From: Gymnorhina tibicen
Taxonomy: Eukaryota; Chordata; Aves; Passeriformes; Artamidae
Direction of reading: 5' to 3'
Assembly (NCBI GenBank): GCA_013399875.1
Contig: VXAZ01004547.1
Span: 489,455 to 553,454 of the forward strand
DNA: 64,000 nt
Program-made: the position numbers and the translations under genes
Notes under the pieces: model-generated
The model's database searches: none
Seen by the model: only the letters and a program-made list of their open reading frames with translations
What the model was told of the DNA's origin: nothing
Shown: positions 23,771 through 38,928 of the stretch, in pieces
Numbering within the stretch: position 1 is the first letter of the stretch
Layout of the letters: each line of letters opens with the position of its first letter

Positions 23771-26700
23771 AAAGAAAAATTAATTTGTTGCTATCAGATC
23801 TACTTGTTTGTGTTTGTAATTCAAATGTAGTGGCACATATAAAGCATATGAGTTTTGTGTGCATGACTAGTTGAAGATCAAATATCTGTAACAAAAATTT
23901 ATAGTAATAAAACAAAATTCATATTAATAGCAACAGGAAAATAGTTTTTTATCTTTGTTATTTGGAAAAGTAGGTGCAATGACCAGCTTCTATAGTGTTG
24001 TGAAGGCAAAGGCTGGTCATAAAGGCTTCAGCTCAGCACAACAAAATCTCTGAACAAAAACAATGCATGTTTTGGTTTTGGAGGAAATGATCAAAATTAT
24101 AACTATTTATCAGAATGAATCATGACTAGTAGTTGTTGCTTTGCCTTTAAGATTTGGCATTGCTGGAATCTAGCAGTGTTTTAACTAAACTGGAAGAGTG
24201 GTTTTCCTCTGAACTCTCTGCCTCACATATTAAGTACATGATTACATGCCACCATGCATGGTGGAAGGAGAGATTAGACGGAAGATGGATTAACAGAGCC
24301 ATTGCCTGGTTGATTCATGTCGCTGGCACTCTTACCCCTGCTTCCCCTAGAAGTCAGTGATTAGACTCATTAAAACTGTTGGATGAGCTCCTCAGAAATC
24401 AGACCACCTGTGTGGATACCATAACCTGTGAAGCAAATAGGCTGTACTGTACTGATCATCCCTGGAGCACTGCAGTCTTGCTATTTTCAAACTACAGAAA
24501 AAGAACAATGCACTCTTTGCCACAAACTATATACCAGGATTATTAGCCCTATGGCCAGGACAGTGTGTTGAAAGTGGAAACAGAAGTAGCCAAACTCTTC
24601 CATTACTTGGAGAGTTCTCCTGCCTTTTTTTCTTTGGTTTAATTGGAATACCGTGTGTTTTCTCCACAGTGTAGTGGAGAAATTTTAGTTGGCTCTTGAT
24701 TATCTGAGTAAATTAATTAATGCTGCTTGCTCACTGCAATTACACTTTGCCATTGCAATTATCTGAACTCTGCTGTTTCAAGTCGCCTGTTACATGTCTG
24801 TGTTCATAATTACAGCATGTTGTTTGTAGTAGATGTATGGCACAGCACTGCTTATGTACATACACAGCAGCTACTGTTTAATGTAGTTGAGCTCCCACAT
24901 TGTTATTGCTTGCTGCATGCTTTGCTAATGATAAATGATAGCCATTTTTCTCTACCGCAGCAAGAACAGAGATTAAAACTCCAGATACCAATCTGATCTC
25001 ACAGGTCACAGCTTGTCTGCGTAACCCGTTTTATGTTATAATTGATAGCAGTAAAAGGTCTTTCATCAGCCTTGTTTATTTATGTCTGTGATTCTCAGTG
25101 ATGATGATTTATAGAACACCTGTAATTGCGTGTAACTCTCATGAAAATGCAATGCAGAGCTGCAAAAAATGACCTTGTAAGAGGGAGAGATATTAGAAGT
25201 CTAGTATGAATAAAGAAATCCAAACAATAGGATAATCCAATTCCTAAATATAGAGCAAATCTGTATATAAACAGTGGAGATGGGTAATTAGTAGGGGAAA
25301 ATAGAGGACTGGAAAATTCAGCACATCTATTTTACACTGTTTAAAATTTAAAAAGCCTATTCAGGTAGTTATCTTTGCTCTTTGGCTTGATAACATTAAT
25401 TGTGGCTACATCTTGGAAAACTGAGAAGCTCTGAGGTCACAGAGTTTGAATTTCCAAATTCCATCCAGTGGAGAATAACTCCATACTGTAGAAAACACAA
25501 TGATTTCAATCAGGAAAAACCAGTGTCTGCATATAAAAAACGGGTTAAAATGTAGCAAGGGAAGCAGAACAGAATAAATGCTAGGAAAAAAAAGTGGAGG
25601 TTTTTGTATAAAAAATTAAAAAGGGCCTTACAGGAAGACTTTTAAATATCTTAACATCTTACTAAGCAGAAGACAGAAAGATGACAGGATTACATTAGGA
25701 TTCCCCTGGGAAGAAGATACCAAGCCTGCAAAGCCCATTTATTCTAGCAGACACTGAGATAATTAGATTCAGTGACAGGTACCTGAAAACAGTCAGATTC
25801 CAATTAGACATAAAGCAAACGTTTGTAACGTGACCCATTACAGCAAGCCCCCAGGGGAAAGCAGGATGTCTTTCAAGGTTTTCAGTATGCCTTTATTTAA
25901 GAGTCTCATTATCCAAAAACATACCTGCTACTGGGCTGTATACTGGAGTAACTGAGGAAAAAAAGATTTTGGTATGCTAATAGGAAGCTCAGTGAGATTA
26001 TCTACCAGACCTTTGGCCTCTAAGATCAAAACAAGTCTTCTCTGAAAATTAGTTCCTGTAGAGCTGTGTTTGGGCCATAGCGTCACTGACTGAACGACCC
26101 CATAAGCTTTCACCTGCGTGTTTTTCTTTACCTAATTCCATACACTGGAAGCAACTCTTTCCTCAGAAAACATAGTAAGAGAACTGCAAACTCTTTTCTC
26201 CCTTCTTACTCTGGACAGTCAAGAGATTGGTGTCTGTTCTGTCCTCCAGTTGCTGCCTTCTCCCTGTTTTTATCCTTCCCTACTTTCCACCCTGGAAGCC
26301 GACCCATGTCCTGTTCTCAGGCAGTTAATAAGCATCTACTGGTTGTCTCTAAAGCCTGGGAAAATTTTACCTCTGATACCCTCCTGAAAAGAGATAGACA
26401 TGTGAGAGGTGAGCAAACTATAGCCATTGTAGAAAAGTCCTTGGCTGTTAGACAGCCCAGGACTGTAAGGATTCATTTTTTAGCCAGAAAAAAAAATAAT
26501 TTTGGTTTATCTCTAGCTCACAGACTACCCCTGGGGCACTGATAAGATAGTGAGAAATAAATGCCTTTCTTGAAAAAGAATTTACTGTCAGAGACAGTAC
26601 TTACAGAGCTCTCTTTCATTTCCTGAATTTAGGTTTCCTTTTAGTGTCTAGTATTCAGATTGCTTTTTAAAAATTTTTATACGTGCTTAGTGCCAAGCGA

Positions 26701-29250
26701 GTAGAGAGCTTTTATTTTTTTTACCAACTTTTCAGGGTTTCAGATCTCATTTTCTGACAGCAGTGCATGGTGGCTCTTTTCCAGCATGTATTTGTAGACT
26801 GCAGAGAGCTTTATACCTGATTCTTGCAATGATCTCAGCACCAGGCTGATGGAGACATGGAATCACACGGTTTTAGGGTGAATAAGGAAGCCTTTGGAGC
26901 TAGATACACCAAAACAAGACATAAATGTCACTGTTTTCCTCTTCTTCTGGAAGTAGTGTCTCCTTCTTGTTCATTTAATCTCAGTATTCCTTTTGGAACA
27001 TGGTAACTGTGAATGGCCCAGTGTCTGTCATGGCAGGTCAGCCCCAGCAGGCAGGGACGGATCCTCTGCACAGCGGGCACACTCAGGCACCATGTGGACA
27101 TTCCCCTTCTCCAGGGTCCCCAGCCAGTTTTCAGTCCACTTCCTTGTCACTTTATCTAACACACACTTTGCATGTGATAGAGTTGCCATTTCTTATATCT
27201 CCACAATCAGTCCTGAAGGCTGCGTAGATATGGCACATGAGATTACCCTCTCCCAGGCTCAAGGTTTTAAATACACCTGTGATTTCTGTCCTAAGGTATT
27301 GTAATAAACTTATCTATTTAGTTTTTGGGTACTAAAGTGATTCTCAGAACCAGCTGGATGCCTTCAAATCAAACTTATATAAAAATGCTGCAGTACAAAG
27401 TGCTAGGGGGTTTGTAAGCATTGGGCAGGGTACTTCATAGTAGGGAATACTATGATTCTTCAGAGCCAATAAATATATTTTTCATTCGGTGTCTGCATAA
27501 ATATAACTTTTCTTCAGAAAGTCAGGTGAAGGTTTTAAAACATAATATAAAGCTCTTACAAGAATATGAAAATAGGTAAGCATGACAGTCTTCCTAGCAG
27601 ATCAGTGGTTCATCTAGTTGAACAGTCTACCTCAGGCAAGGACCTGGATTTCAGAAAAATACAAAGTTTCTTTCAAGTGCACATTGTGTGAATACAGAAA
27701 TTTCTGCATCCTCATTATAGTCCAGATTTCTGGTCATGATAGTGATCAGTGGCATATAAATCAGAGAAAATGTTCTTGTAGTCCAGATATGAAAAGTATA
27801 GCATGTCTTACTTGAAAAATTATCTCTTAATGGCGAATTTGAAATTTATGTTCTCTTGCAAGTGAAGGGAGCATCTCATTTTAAACTTGGAGCCTAAAGA
27901 CTGAAAACCTGACTCACCCTCAGGAGGTGCCTTTCTCCCTCCTTTGGCTATAGACAGGGACTCTCAACAGATTATGTGAGATGAATACAATCTCTTGTGA
28001 TTATTTTCTATCTAGAAGTATATGAATGCCTAATTTTTTCAAAGTCTGAAACTAAACTCAGTCTGTGACATCTGATGGCAATAAGTAATATGTATGCAGT
28101 ATTTAGAAATTATATTGTTTTTATTTTCCCATGTAGGAATGTTATTTTTGCTTATATTGACATGTCTAGTTTTGTCTTTGGTTCAGCTGGAGTCCATGCA
28201 AGCTTTTCACGCTCTTTACACATTTTAACAAGTCAAAGGTGATTGCTGCTTTCTTCTAAAATAGGAAAAGGGCACTAATAGCTTGCTCTGTGTACTGGAA
28301 GTCCAGTGTCCCTGGATTTTAACACTGTGAAAGATTCGACAGTGTTTGGCTAAACTTCTCCCTCTAACATGTTAATGGAGCGAGGTTGCTTGTTACAATT
28401 ACCACACTGACTTCTTTTAGACATTCACATTTAGCCATCCAAGGCTATTGCAACACTCCAAGTAATGTTAGAGTCATGCTGGGAGTGCAAATAACTATTC
28501 TTCATTTTTTTCATTGACATTGAAAAGTTGTACTCAAGATGTGCTCAGAGAGAGGGGAAAAAACACCCTCTCAAAGTATTAATTACAGATTTTATTAAAA
28601 GGGTACAAAAGACTTGAAGCGTAACCAAGCAAACAATCACTGTTCTTTCACCCTAGGAGAAGGGAGAAGAAAGAATTCCAGTGGCAGGCAGCTTAGCTGC
28701 TTTTGACAAGAAGTGAAACACATGCCTCCTAATTAACAGTGCAGTTAAAGAAGGGTGAGCAGGTTGTTGCCAAATGTAACCCCAGGGAAAACTGTAACTG
28801 CTGTAATCAAGGGAGTTATTTACCCAGTCAATAAAAACAGGCTGAAACAGATGACATGACACCCTGAATAACTGTGGTCTGAGAACAGGTCTGAGAACAC
28901 CACCCAGGAGCGTGGCTCCTGCCAGGTGGTTCTCCCTCAGTCCTGAGGAGCTCGGGGTGATGCAGGTACTGGACTGAGGGTGTGCTGTGTTGCATAGGCA
29001 GTGCTGGGCACTGAGCTTGGATCTCATCTCTGTGAAATAAGAGAGGTACCAAATTGAACATGTCTACACACTATGAATATCCAAAGGGAAACGATGGTCT
29101 AAAAACTCCTCAGGTATTGGTCCAAGTCAGGTTTCAGGCTACCAGGTGTTGAACTGGGCTGCACCATTTTGGATTCTGTAATGAATCTCAGGAGAACTGT
29201 GTCTTCATCTATCCATAACTGGAGACAAAATTAGGTTTTCCAGTTATTTA
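23771..29250. other. Intergenic, no gene seen
   Basis: AT-rich sequence without recognisable exons. The part 24700-25160 is rich in TAATTA-, ATTGCAATTA- and TGATTTAT-like homeodomain-type words and has the look of conserved non-coding DNA, but this cannot be shown without other genomes. Confidence 0.5.
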
Positions 29251-29251
29251 T

Positions 29252-29277
29252 TTTCTTTGTTTCTTTCTTTTTCTTTG

Positions 29278-29319
<42 letters not shown>

Positions 29320-29321
29320 TC
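29252..29321 (+). repeat. (TTTC)n microsatellite
   Basis: A tetranucleotide array, pure TTTC in its second half and mixed with TTTG in the first. It is a typical polymorphic microsatellite. Confidence 0.95.
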
Positions 29322-32300
29322 ATATTTATTGAGTTATTTATTGAGACAGGACTTCATCAAAGAGCTAGTGGGCCTTTTTCGCAACATTGTCAGCATCTTT
29401 CAGAGTGCCCAAAAAAGGAATGAAAATCACTTTCACAAATCTCAATCCAAAAGTGATAGCGCATGCCTCAAAAAGGCAAAACTTTACTATCTATGCCTTG
29501 GCTGATATTTAGAAGGATACCAGAAAATGCCCCAGATTTAGAGCTTGCCTGGCTTACCCTGGGCCACTCACTGTTGAGTAACTCAGTGTCAATGTTGAGT
29601 CCAGTCCTATGTGCACTGTGTGGTGAGAGCCATTGACAATGGTCACCTAAATACGGGTTTGCTGTTTTCTTCCCCTGTCCATATTAGATTACCCAGAACA
29701 CTGGCCATAGCCTCACGTGACCGTCCATAGACTCAGTCCTACATTCTTGATGTCCTGATGTCTTGATATCACATGGATCAGTGACAAAAGGTTGTTAAAA
29801 TAAAGCAATGGCTACATATTTGAAGAATACTGAATGCTGTTGGTTGGGGTACCAATTAAAATCTTAGTGCATGTAAACAATTTCTTTCTTAGCTTCAAAA
29901 ATATTATTGTGTTGAACCTTACAGCCAGCTCCAGGTAATATGTGACCAGATTTCAGATTCTTTGGTACTCCTTCTTCAGATAAAGAAGGCTCTGAAAATG
30001 AGGAGGTGGTTGTGTGAGTAAGATTACCAGGATCAACAAGGATTTTAAGGACTTGGAGTGACATATCGTAGCTTTCCTCTAAAACTGCCTTCGTGATTAG
30101 CTTTGATGTAGTCTTCTCAACGTCTGCTATCAAGAAATCCAGCCAATACCTTTTGTGTGAGGGCAGCCAAAGGAATAAGTAACATAAAGGTGAATGTGCA
30201 ATTGAAATGATTTCCCGCTTTTGGTTGTCTAAGTACCTGTGTCCACGCTGAAGTCTGTTTGTGTACATAAAAGATCAGTTTCCAAGCAGATTCTCCATCA
30301 TGCAAGACACTCCTGAGATTATGTGTGCACACCCACCAGGTGTGAGTCATTGTGCTGAGAGCTACTCGTCCCTCTCTTGTTTTTACAGGTTTAGCAACTA
30401 CCTGGTTACACCAATGCAAATGAGTAGAGGATGACACCCAGCAGATGTGACTGACCTAATTTTCTCATCCACACAAGTGGAAGGTAATCAATGGAAACAA
30501 CTAGATTTATCGTTGTGAAAAAAAGCATTGGAGGCAAATGAAAGATTTAACCTAGCTGGAAAATATGCCTGTAAATCCATTAGTAGACTCTTCATGTTTT
30601 TCACTTCCCTAGAAAATAACTAGAGGCAAGGTTCCTAGGTACCAGGGGCAATGATAGAGCAATTAAAATGTCTTTCTGTGCTCCCTGTGCCAGAAATTTT
30701 AACACTGCATAGTGCTTGCCATAAGGGCTGTCCCCATGAGGCCCAGCTGCAAATGGGTGTTTGTTCATAGGGCTGGGGGAGCCACGGTCTCCAGACAGGG
30801 CAGTAGCCTTATCATACACCTTTGGCTACTGGCTCGTAACATGCTTCGCTGCCATATGCCACAGGCATTCTGCAGCATGGAGAAGATGTGGAGATCAGAG
30901 GGAAATGGGGGAAACATCAGATTGGCATAAAACCACAGGAATGGCTAGCAGGAAACAGTTCCAGCTGAGCTGGGTGTTCAGTTACTGTTATTTAGGCTTT
31001 CTATGAATCAAATACTGGGTAAGAGACAACTTTTAACATCATATAATACACACAGCTTTTAATTGGAGCATGGTAGCAATGGCACCTGCTCACAGCACAC
31101 ATCAATCTCATCTATAAGTACTTCCATCATTGCAGAATGCAGTTACAGCTGTCTCCTAAAAGTATATTATTTTGTTGAATGATGAATGGCATTGTGAAAT
31201 ATTACCTATAATCAGCACACATTATGGCAAAGCTCATTAAATTTCTGACAAATCTAGTGTTGACAGCACTTTAATTTTGTTTTATTGCCTTCTTTTATCT
31301 ACACAATTTCTATATCTGGTTTACAGTTAATAATGAAAAACAGCAGAACTGCACTGTGCTTGAGAATCAGAAAAATAAGTATTCACAGTTTTAAAAGTCC
31401 CTGATTTAGGCCATAGGAACAGCGGGTACTAAACCATGCACTCATTTAAAAGGTGATTAAAGTTTAATAAAACTGTCAAGTGAAATAAACCAATCTCTTT
31501 GCAAAACATTCTGTTTGCCAGGTGCTTGGACTTTAGCTGTTAAAAAATTCTCTTTCCACAGTCTGTTTAAATGTGTAGCAGACTAATGTTGTGACTGCCA
31601 AGACACAATTCAGTTTTTTTGCACAATGTGTTGAGACTTGCTAATAAAGAAGACTGCTAAAAAAACATATTCAGAAGCCACTATAACAAGTTCTATGTCG
31701 GATAAATGCACTTTTTACTTAATTAATTGCTAAAAACATTCCTGTCTCTCACTGTTCAAGTTAGGCTTTGAAGCCTGGTCTTTCACCCCTGGCTTCCTAG
31801 AAGATGTGATTCTCCACCCATCTGGTCATCTGCAAATGTCCAAACTATGTTGCTATCTGTCTGAATTGATGGAGATTTGCACCATTTTATCCATATGCAA
31901 ATTATTACACAAAATCCAAGGTAGTAAGAAATCAAACACATACATATGGATATAAAATCTATAATCCCTAAAATCAGTAGTCCCTACAACCATCTGAAAC
32001 AACTCCATAGGCAAAACTCTATTAAACTTTAGAAACTGGTTGTTGTTAGTGGATTACTAATTATTAATTGACTTGCTATGTAGTACCTCAGGTAACATTT
32101 TATGATTTTTTTACAAGTTGTATTCTCTGTAGAGCTGTAGGTGAGTTAATACAGAATGATTCATCAATGACATATTCCCGTGATTCTGCCCAATGTCTCA
32201 GTGTGTGCACCGTACGTCAGAACTTTCCTCTGCATTCTCCAGCGGCATTCTTCCACTCTCTGAAGAAAACAGGTCAAAAAACAAACGGAGTTTTGTGGAG

Positions 32301-35300
32301 GTCAGGATGTTCCTGAGGGATTCACAGTCACTTTAATGAGAACATCACCTTGCCTCTCACAAGGTTTTGCCGTGCCAAGTGCATCAGCTCCCTGACTTGG
32401 GGGCAACCCTGACCAACAGGAGCAAGAGACCTCAAATAATGAGGAAACAGTAACACCCTGGCACTGCCCTGAGTTAAAAAGGCAACCTGGCTCTCAGGAA
32501 GACAAGCTTTTTTGGGGTGCTCTGGAAGTATCATGTGGCCTTGAGAGGGGAGAAATGTCCCACTGAACAAATCTATCTATGCACCTCCCAGCAGAGCAGG
32601 CTTTTCTCTGGTATCAGAGGCACCCAGAAATACCCACCCAGCCAAATGCTCACTACATAGGAAATTAAAAGAAGGACTTACAGCTAAATTTACAGTGGTT
32701 TCTGTATCTTGGTGCTATCTGAGATATCCTGTCCTCTCCCCACATTCTTCCCAATGATTATTCCTGTTGCTTGCAACTCACTTTAAATTGTATTGCAAGG
32801 TTCTTGGGAGGAGGATGAATGTCTCTGTGTGTCTGCATTAGCTCAGCTTCATGTGTGAATTTTGTGTTCCACATGCAGGTACTGCTACAGCTAATACATA
32901 CACATATAAAAGAACTCCCTTAAAAGGACAGCATTAACTTCCCCTGCAAAAGTTCAAAACAAAGATAGCAACATATGCAAAATTAAAAGATTATATGAAT
33001 TTCTTGCATTTTTCATTTCCCCATACTTTCTCTGTGCTTGTGACAAGATGTGCAAATTATACAAAGTTTTAATTAGTACTAGGTGGTGAGAACTGGAAAG
33101 CTTTATGAAAACACCCATTTGCAATTTTATCTGGAGACTCCTAAAGATAATGAGATAAACTTCCTATTTTTCCTTCCCTTGTGCTTGGCTTTTCAATAAT
33201 ACTGCCAACAAATATTGTACCATGTACGGCATTATCTGTGGAAACCCACCAGAAAGTAAGAACATAGGAAAAATAAGATATGCTATATTTAAGAAAGGAT
33301 AATTTTGTTTCTTTACGCTTTTCACAATGGTTTTGAAAAGAGCGTGCATAGCTTCTTAGTAAGGAACATGCATGACTTTTTCAGCACACAAAAATCAGGC
33401 TTTTTAGCAAGATCCTCATTAACCGATATGCCTGGCATTCCGCTGAATGCGCTGCCAAAGCGTCTCACTGAGGGGAGCCCTGCTGCCTGGAGCAGGGCCA
33501 CTGGTGAGATTAATTCCTCCACTCTCACCCTGGTAAACACCCAAGGTTAGAATCTGCTGCCTGGTAGTTTAGATCACGATTGTAGAGTTATCCTTTCTTC
33601 TTTTCTGGATTAACCAAAAAAATCAACCAAAAAGCCAAGAAGGGATACTAAGATAAAACAAGTACTTTCAGGGGGTTGCATGTATTTTATTCTGTTACAA
33701 AGGAATTTTTTTTTCTGAGGACTTGTGTTAAGACCATTGAGAAGTGTGGGAAACAACAGCTTAGGTTCATAGAATTTTAGTGCTCGTGGTGACAATGCTG
33801 AGGTAATACGCAGGAGAAGGAACTTTAGTTTAATGACCTGGGCCACCAAGGGCTCTACGCTCATTTTGATTCCTGTATGTTAAACATCCCTTTCTGAAAA
33901 ACCTGTATTTAGCAAAAGTTGAGATTTTTATACTCGGAGTGCTGTCTAGACCAGAGTGGTCACCCTTTAATTCTTGATCTGCATTGTCTCAATGGCCTAG
34001 AACAGTCCTCAGGCTGCCATGGGGCAGAGAGTACTAAGGAGATTATTTGAATTCTCCATGGTGGGAAAAAGCAAACCACCATGTCCTGCTGAGACTGTCA
34101 TCGCCAACTTGCCCAGTGTAATCTTACCCTGCCAAATGAAGTGCTAGAACACTGGGAGAGCTGTTGCCTACAAACCGATCCCAAAGCTTACAGGAGACTC
34201 TGATTTGCAGCTTGCAGGGTCAGGATCTTTTGGCTACCTATGTTCTTGAACAGTTTGTTACTGCTTTTCTTCCCCCTAGGAGACAGATGTTTTGGATAGA
34301 AGTGTATAGGAAATGTTGCAGACAGTATTTTTCCCCTGCAAATCTTTCACTGCTGGATTGCCAGGAGGATGAAGCAAACCTCCCTGGCCTCATGTTGGCT
34401 CAATACACCTCATTAATCAACAACCTCATGCATACGGCATTCTCTCAGACCACCTTTGGGTGATTTGAAGGAAGATGAAGGATGCCATCTTTCCCTCTCA
34501 TGCTTTTATCACTGTTGGAACAAAGAGGTTTATTCTTGTTATCTCTCTCTAGTGAGCAAAAAAAGATAAACCACAGGACTTAGAAACTCAAAGAAAAGCT
34601 GAGAAATGTGACTAAAAAGAGAAACAAAGAGCTGACTGCTGCAAGGCACTGCAGGAAGGCAGAGCTGGTGGGGTGCCCCATGCACAGCACACCCCTCTGG
34701 GCCTAATGGATGAAGTTAATATGAGAGGAAAGTAGCACAAAGATGACAAGGATGTTTGTCTCCAGTGCTCTTTGGTCTTTGTTTTAGCATTTACCAGGCA
34801 CCTTCTCTGGTGCACAGATCTGAATCTAGTTTTTTAAAAAATATCTTTGGGTTTGGTGGTTTGGGGGTTTTTTGTTATTATTAAAAAAATAATGGGTTTG
34901 CTCAGTCTATTTCAAAGAAATTTTTACTGCACCTGAAGCTCTGAGTAGATTTTAGCCCTACTGCTTTAAGATCCAAAATACCCAGTCTTCTAACCTGCAG
35001 TGTGTTTTCCTATTAGACTGCAACACCTTTGTAATCCAAGACCAGAGTACAGCAGTGACAGCCACACGTTTCTTCAGTTCCACAGTGAGTTGGAGCTCTG
35101 CTGACGTTAGCTGCTGAGAACGCTTCCAGCTGAAGTGCAGTCATGCTAATTAGGACTAACGCACACATCAACTGGTCTACAACTTGTAGAAACGCATACC
35201 AAAACCAAATACGTGGGAAGCCACTATCTTCCACCAGTAACAGCTTCTCTAAGAAGACTTTCATAAATGACTCTTTAAAAGCCACCTTCTCTATGTGCCT

Positions 35301-37885
35301 ATCGGCATTTGTGTATTAATCAACGTAGAATATTTATATGCAGCTTCCAGCTGATACTAGTCTCAGAAGAGTCAATAAGTGATGCATATTTTTTCTTTAC
35401 TTGCTGTCTCCAAGTCATAAACCGAGTGTTTTTCCAGCTTTAACTAGAAAACAGTAAGCTGATAGGATTTGTTTCATTTCTAAAAACACAGGACACTATT
35501 TCTTAAAATAAATTTAATTTATTAACACTTGAGTTGTTTGTAAAGGTGATGTACACCAGAAGTACTAAGGTATTACTAATGATTTTCTGGCTTAGAATTT
35601 GCTTGAAGGACAGACAAGCAAATTCAAGGTGATGGCTAAGTAATTTAAGCTGTAATGCAGTCTCCTAATAAGAGTTTATGTCTACTCTGTGCAATGATGA
35701 CTGCTAAAACAGATAATACTGACACATCTAGAAAACTAAAGCAATAGAAAAGATGGTATCACCACATTATTCATTATTTTTATGCCTTTTTCCAAAGGAA
35801 CCAAACTAGGAAAAAGAATATGGAGATAAGCAGGGTTTCAAAATCATTTTGGCAATGATAATAACATACTTATTTAGGACACTTCATTCAAAAAAGCTTT
35901 GCACCCAGAGATTTTAATTAACTGCATACACCAGACAAAGGAATCACAGAAACTGAACCATTTCTGAGGAGGAGCTCAAGCGATTCTACAGATAAAGGAT
36001 GAGCTGTGAAAATCAGCTTCTCCAGCTGATACACAGGACTAGAAGCTTACATCAAAGCTGCAGGATCAGTGTAGACAGCTGCTCCCCCAGGGCAGTGGGA
36101 TGCACCATGGGGAGAGGCTGGGAAATGCAAGAGCTTTTTAGGTGGATCTTGGCAGGGGTGAAGCCAGATGCAGTTTGTCAGTTTTCAAGCAACGGCTGCT
36201 GCAGGAGCTCCCACAGCACACACCCGTCCCAGATCTCACACACAGCCTCGTGTGCCCTTACACACCCAGCTGGGCTGGACCATACCTGTCCCTGTCCCTC
36301 TCCCTGTCCTTGGCTGCCTGGCTGGGGCTCCCCCATTATCCCTCAGTGCCACCCAGCACTCTCACAGCCGCCAGCACCACTGCCTGACACCCTGGCTGCT
36401 CCCAGCACAGCTGGCACCCCACATCACCTGGCCTCAATCCTGCAGATTTACAACTGTTAACAGCAGACAGACTTTCCTAGCGTTTTCCAAATTAACTGAT
36501 CATTGCTGTCACTTGTGCAAGAAATGCAGATACTTTGACAAAGAGAGAGCAGTGCTGGAATGCCTGCCTGAAACTCCCTACCACTCCTGAACTTTCTCAG
36601 GAGTCAGCGTGGGAATACAGCTTGGTAGCCCTGCAAACCTTCTTGTTTCTGTCTGGAGATTGAAACACTTCAGTTTTCAAGTGCTTCACAGAAAACTTGT
36701 GTATTGTACCTGTCTCTCAGGGAGACACTTCCTGGGCTCTATAGAAAGTGAATCACAAGACATGAACAAGGCCTTGGATGTACGTCCTTTTCTGCTTCCA
36801 GCTTCAGAGCTCCTGGCCCTCACCAACTGCAGCCACCACTGCTGCTCCTCAGAAAGGCATTATTGCACAAACTGGATGATTTTCTCTGGCTAGCACTGCC
36901 AGCAGTAAGCCCTGCACTGTGCTTTGTACTCCAAGAACACTCATGGCAACAGCCTTTACAGCAATAAGCGCCTATAAGAGTGGGAAAGTGGTGGGATTAT
37001 CCTACTGATTCTGAGGACTGTATTCAATTATCTTACTAACAAATATTTCATTAATAAGGTTTTATGTCATTTACTCTATGTTTTCAAAGCAGAATGTTTT
37101 TTTCAAGAATGCGTCCATAAAGTAAATCTATCAATTATGGGTTCAGGCTTAAACAGTATATTATAATAAGTTGATTAGCTAGGTTTTCCTGCAGTTAATG
37201 ACAGAATTTATCCAAGGAACTTCTGAATCAACTTTGGTTTGATGTATTTTCAGCACAATTGCCAAATCTGATTTAACTACACCACCTGGCTGCCTGAGGT
37301 GCTTTAGATTGACCCAGGTTGACAATGAACACTTGTCAGCCCATTGCTCTTAATCATACAAACTTTTCCATTACCCCACAAGTTTTTCTGCTTTACCATC
37401 AGAAAGAGTACATAAGCACTAGGCTGGAGTGGGCTCTTCTCCCCTCCAGAGCCCTTACATTAGCACAGGTAGTGCAGTGTCCTGGCTATCGCTGAACTGT
37501 TAGTGAAACTTCAGTTTTCCATACTTATTTGGTATTCAGTCATACATTGTCCTTTGTTTCCTCCTTATATGTGATATCAGCCTGCTATCAGGTTCATGTT
37601 AATTTCTCTTGGCCCATCAGTCTCTTAAAATTTGGTTCACGACATTTTATATTAGTGTTGGAGTCTTGTTATATCTCAATTTGAGTGCATTTTATGTAGA
37701 CTAACACCTGGAATCATGCACTGACCTTGACATCAGGTGCTACTAAACAGGGTAGCATAGTCAGTGCTGGAAAACAAGGGACTAGAATTATTTTCAGTAA
37801 GGTTACAAGAGGCAAGTATGTTTTTTAGGAGGGAGCATTCCCTACATGTATTTAGGGAAATGTGGTATCTGCCATACTTATTGCT

Positions 37886-37936
37886 TTACATGAGTTTTCT
37901 TTCTTTTTTCTTTCTTTTTTCTTTTTATTTTTAATC
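37886..37936 (+). repeat. T/C-rich low-complexity tract
   Basis: Interrupted TTTCTTTCTTTTTTC runs make a polypyrimidine tract of about 50 bases. Confidence 0.85.
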
Positions 37937-38928
37937 TCAGAGATTCTTTTCATCTATAATCTTTTCCAGAAGGGAAAATTAATGGCAGGGCAATAGTTGA
38001 TTTGTAGAAAATGCTTCTTTTACTATAAGTGCAAAAGCTGAGGCAGAAAGATCTAATATGAGAAAATGAGAGTGCTATGTTTCAGAGGGGCTGTAAGTCC
38101 TTCATAAGTATTTCAAACTAGACAAAGAACTCGAAGCTGTCTCACCTCTAATGTGTATAGTCCTGTTAAGAAAAAATTCAGTTCAATAAAGATTGACTCA
38201 AATTTAAGTTGCAATTGGCTCCTTAATTTCAGTCCAAAAGTATTTTTAATGTACTGACTTTTTCATGCCTACCGGATAAAAATGTGCACAGGAACTACTT
38301 GTTTTTTTAAAGGCTTCAAACAAAACAAGAAAACTGTATAACAGTGTAACTACCCATCCTTAAAGTCAGGAGAACAATGTTCTGCTCTTGAATATCTACA
38401 TTTTCACTCAGACAGCTCTTGAAAAAACTTACAAAATATATACAGTTGACAAGAACAGTGGAACAAGTTCCGCTTGAGTAAATATGTATTGAATTTAAAG
38501 CACTTTTCAAGTAAACACAAGTCATAGAGAACGAGTATCTTCAAATACACATTTTCTCTAACTTAGAACAAAGTAAGCATTTGAACAGTCCAAGAGGAAC
38601 ATGGCATATTGTGAGGAAAGCTAATTTACCTTTCATACAGTACGGTACTGTGCTGGTACTGTGCAGAAGTGCTCTTTTCCTGGATGTTGCAAGCCACCAT
38701 CCCCAAATGCAGGTGCCTCGTTGTGCACAGAGATGTGCCTTTCTCACAGCCCCTTAGTTTTGCAGAGAGATCCATGTCCTATTGCTCGTTGTTAGCTTAT
38801 GCAAACAAAAGAAATGAACTAACTACTGCACACCCCAGAAATAGCCTAGAGGGTGTATTTTAGATCGTTAGGGTGCTGGTGGTGCTGCATTTTCTCTGGC
38901 AGCAGGGCTATTTCAACAAGCATCTCAC

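Noticed and set aside
29864..30268. 134-residue minus-strand frame with fairly protein-like composition
   Set aside because: A few frames of this length are expected by chance in 64 kb of AT-rich DNA; no good acceptor, no partner exon and no recognised family.
36000..36590. Overlapping 140-153 residue frames rich in Pro, His and Ser
   Set aside because: They arise from a C-rich low-complexity patch with CCCTGT-like runs; several frames are open at once, which argues against coding.
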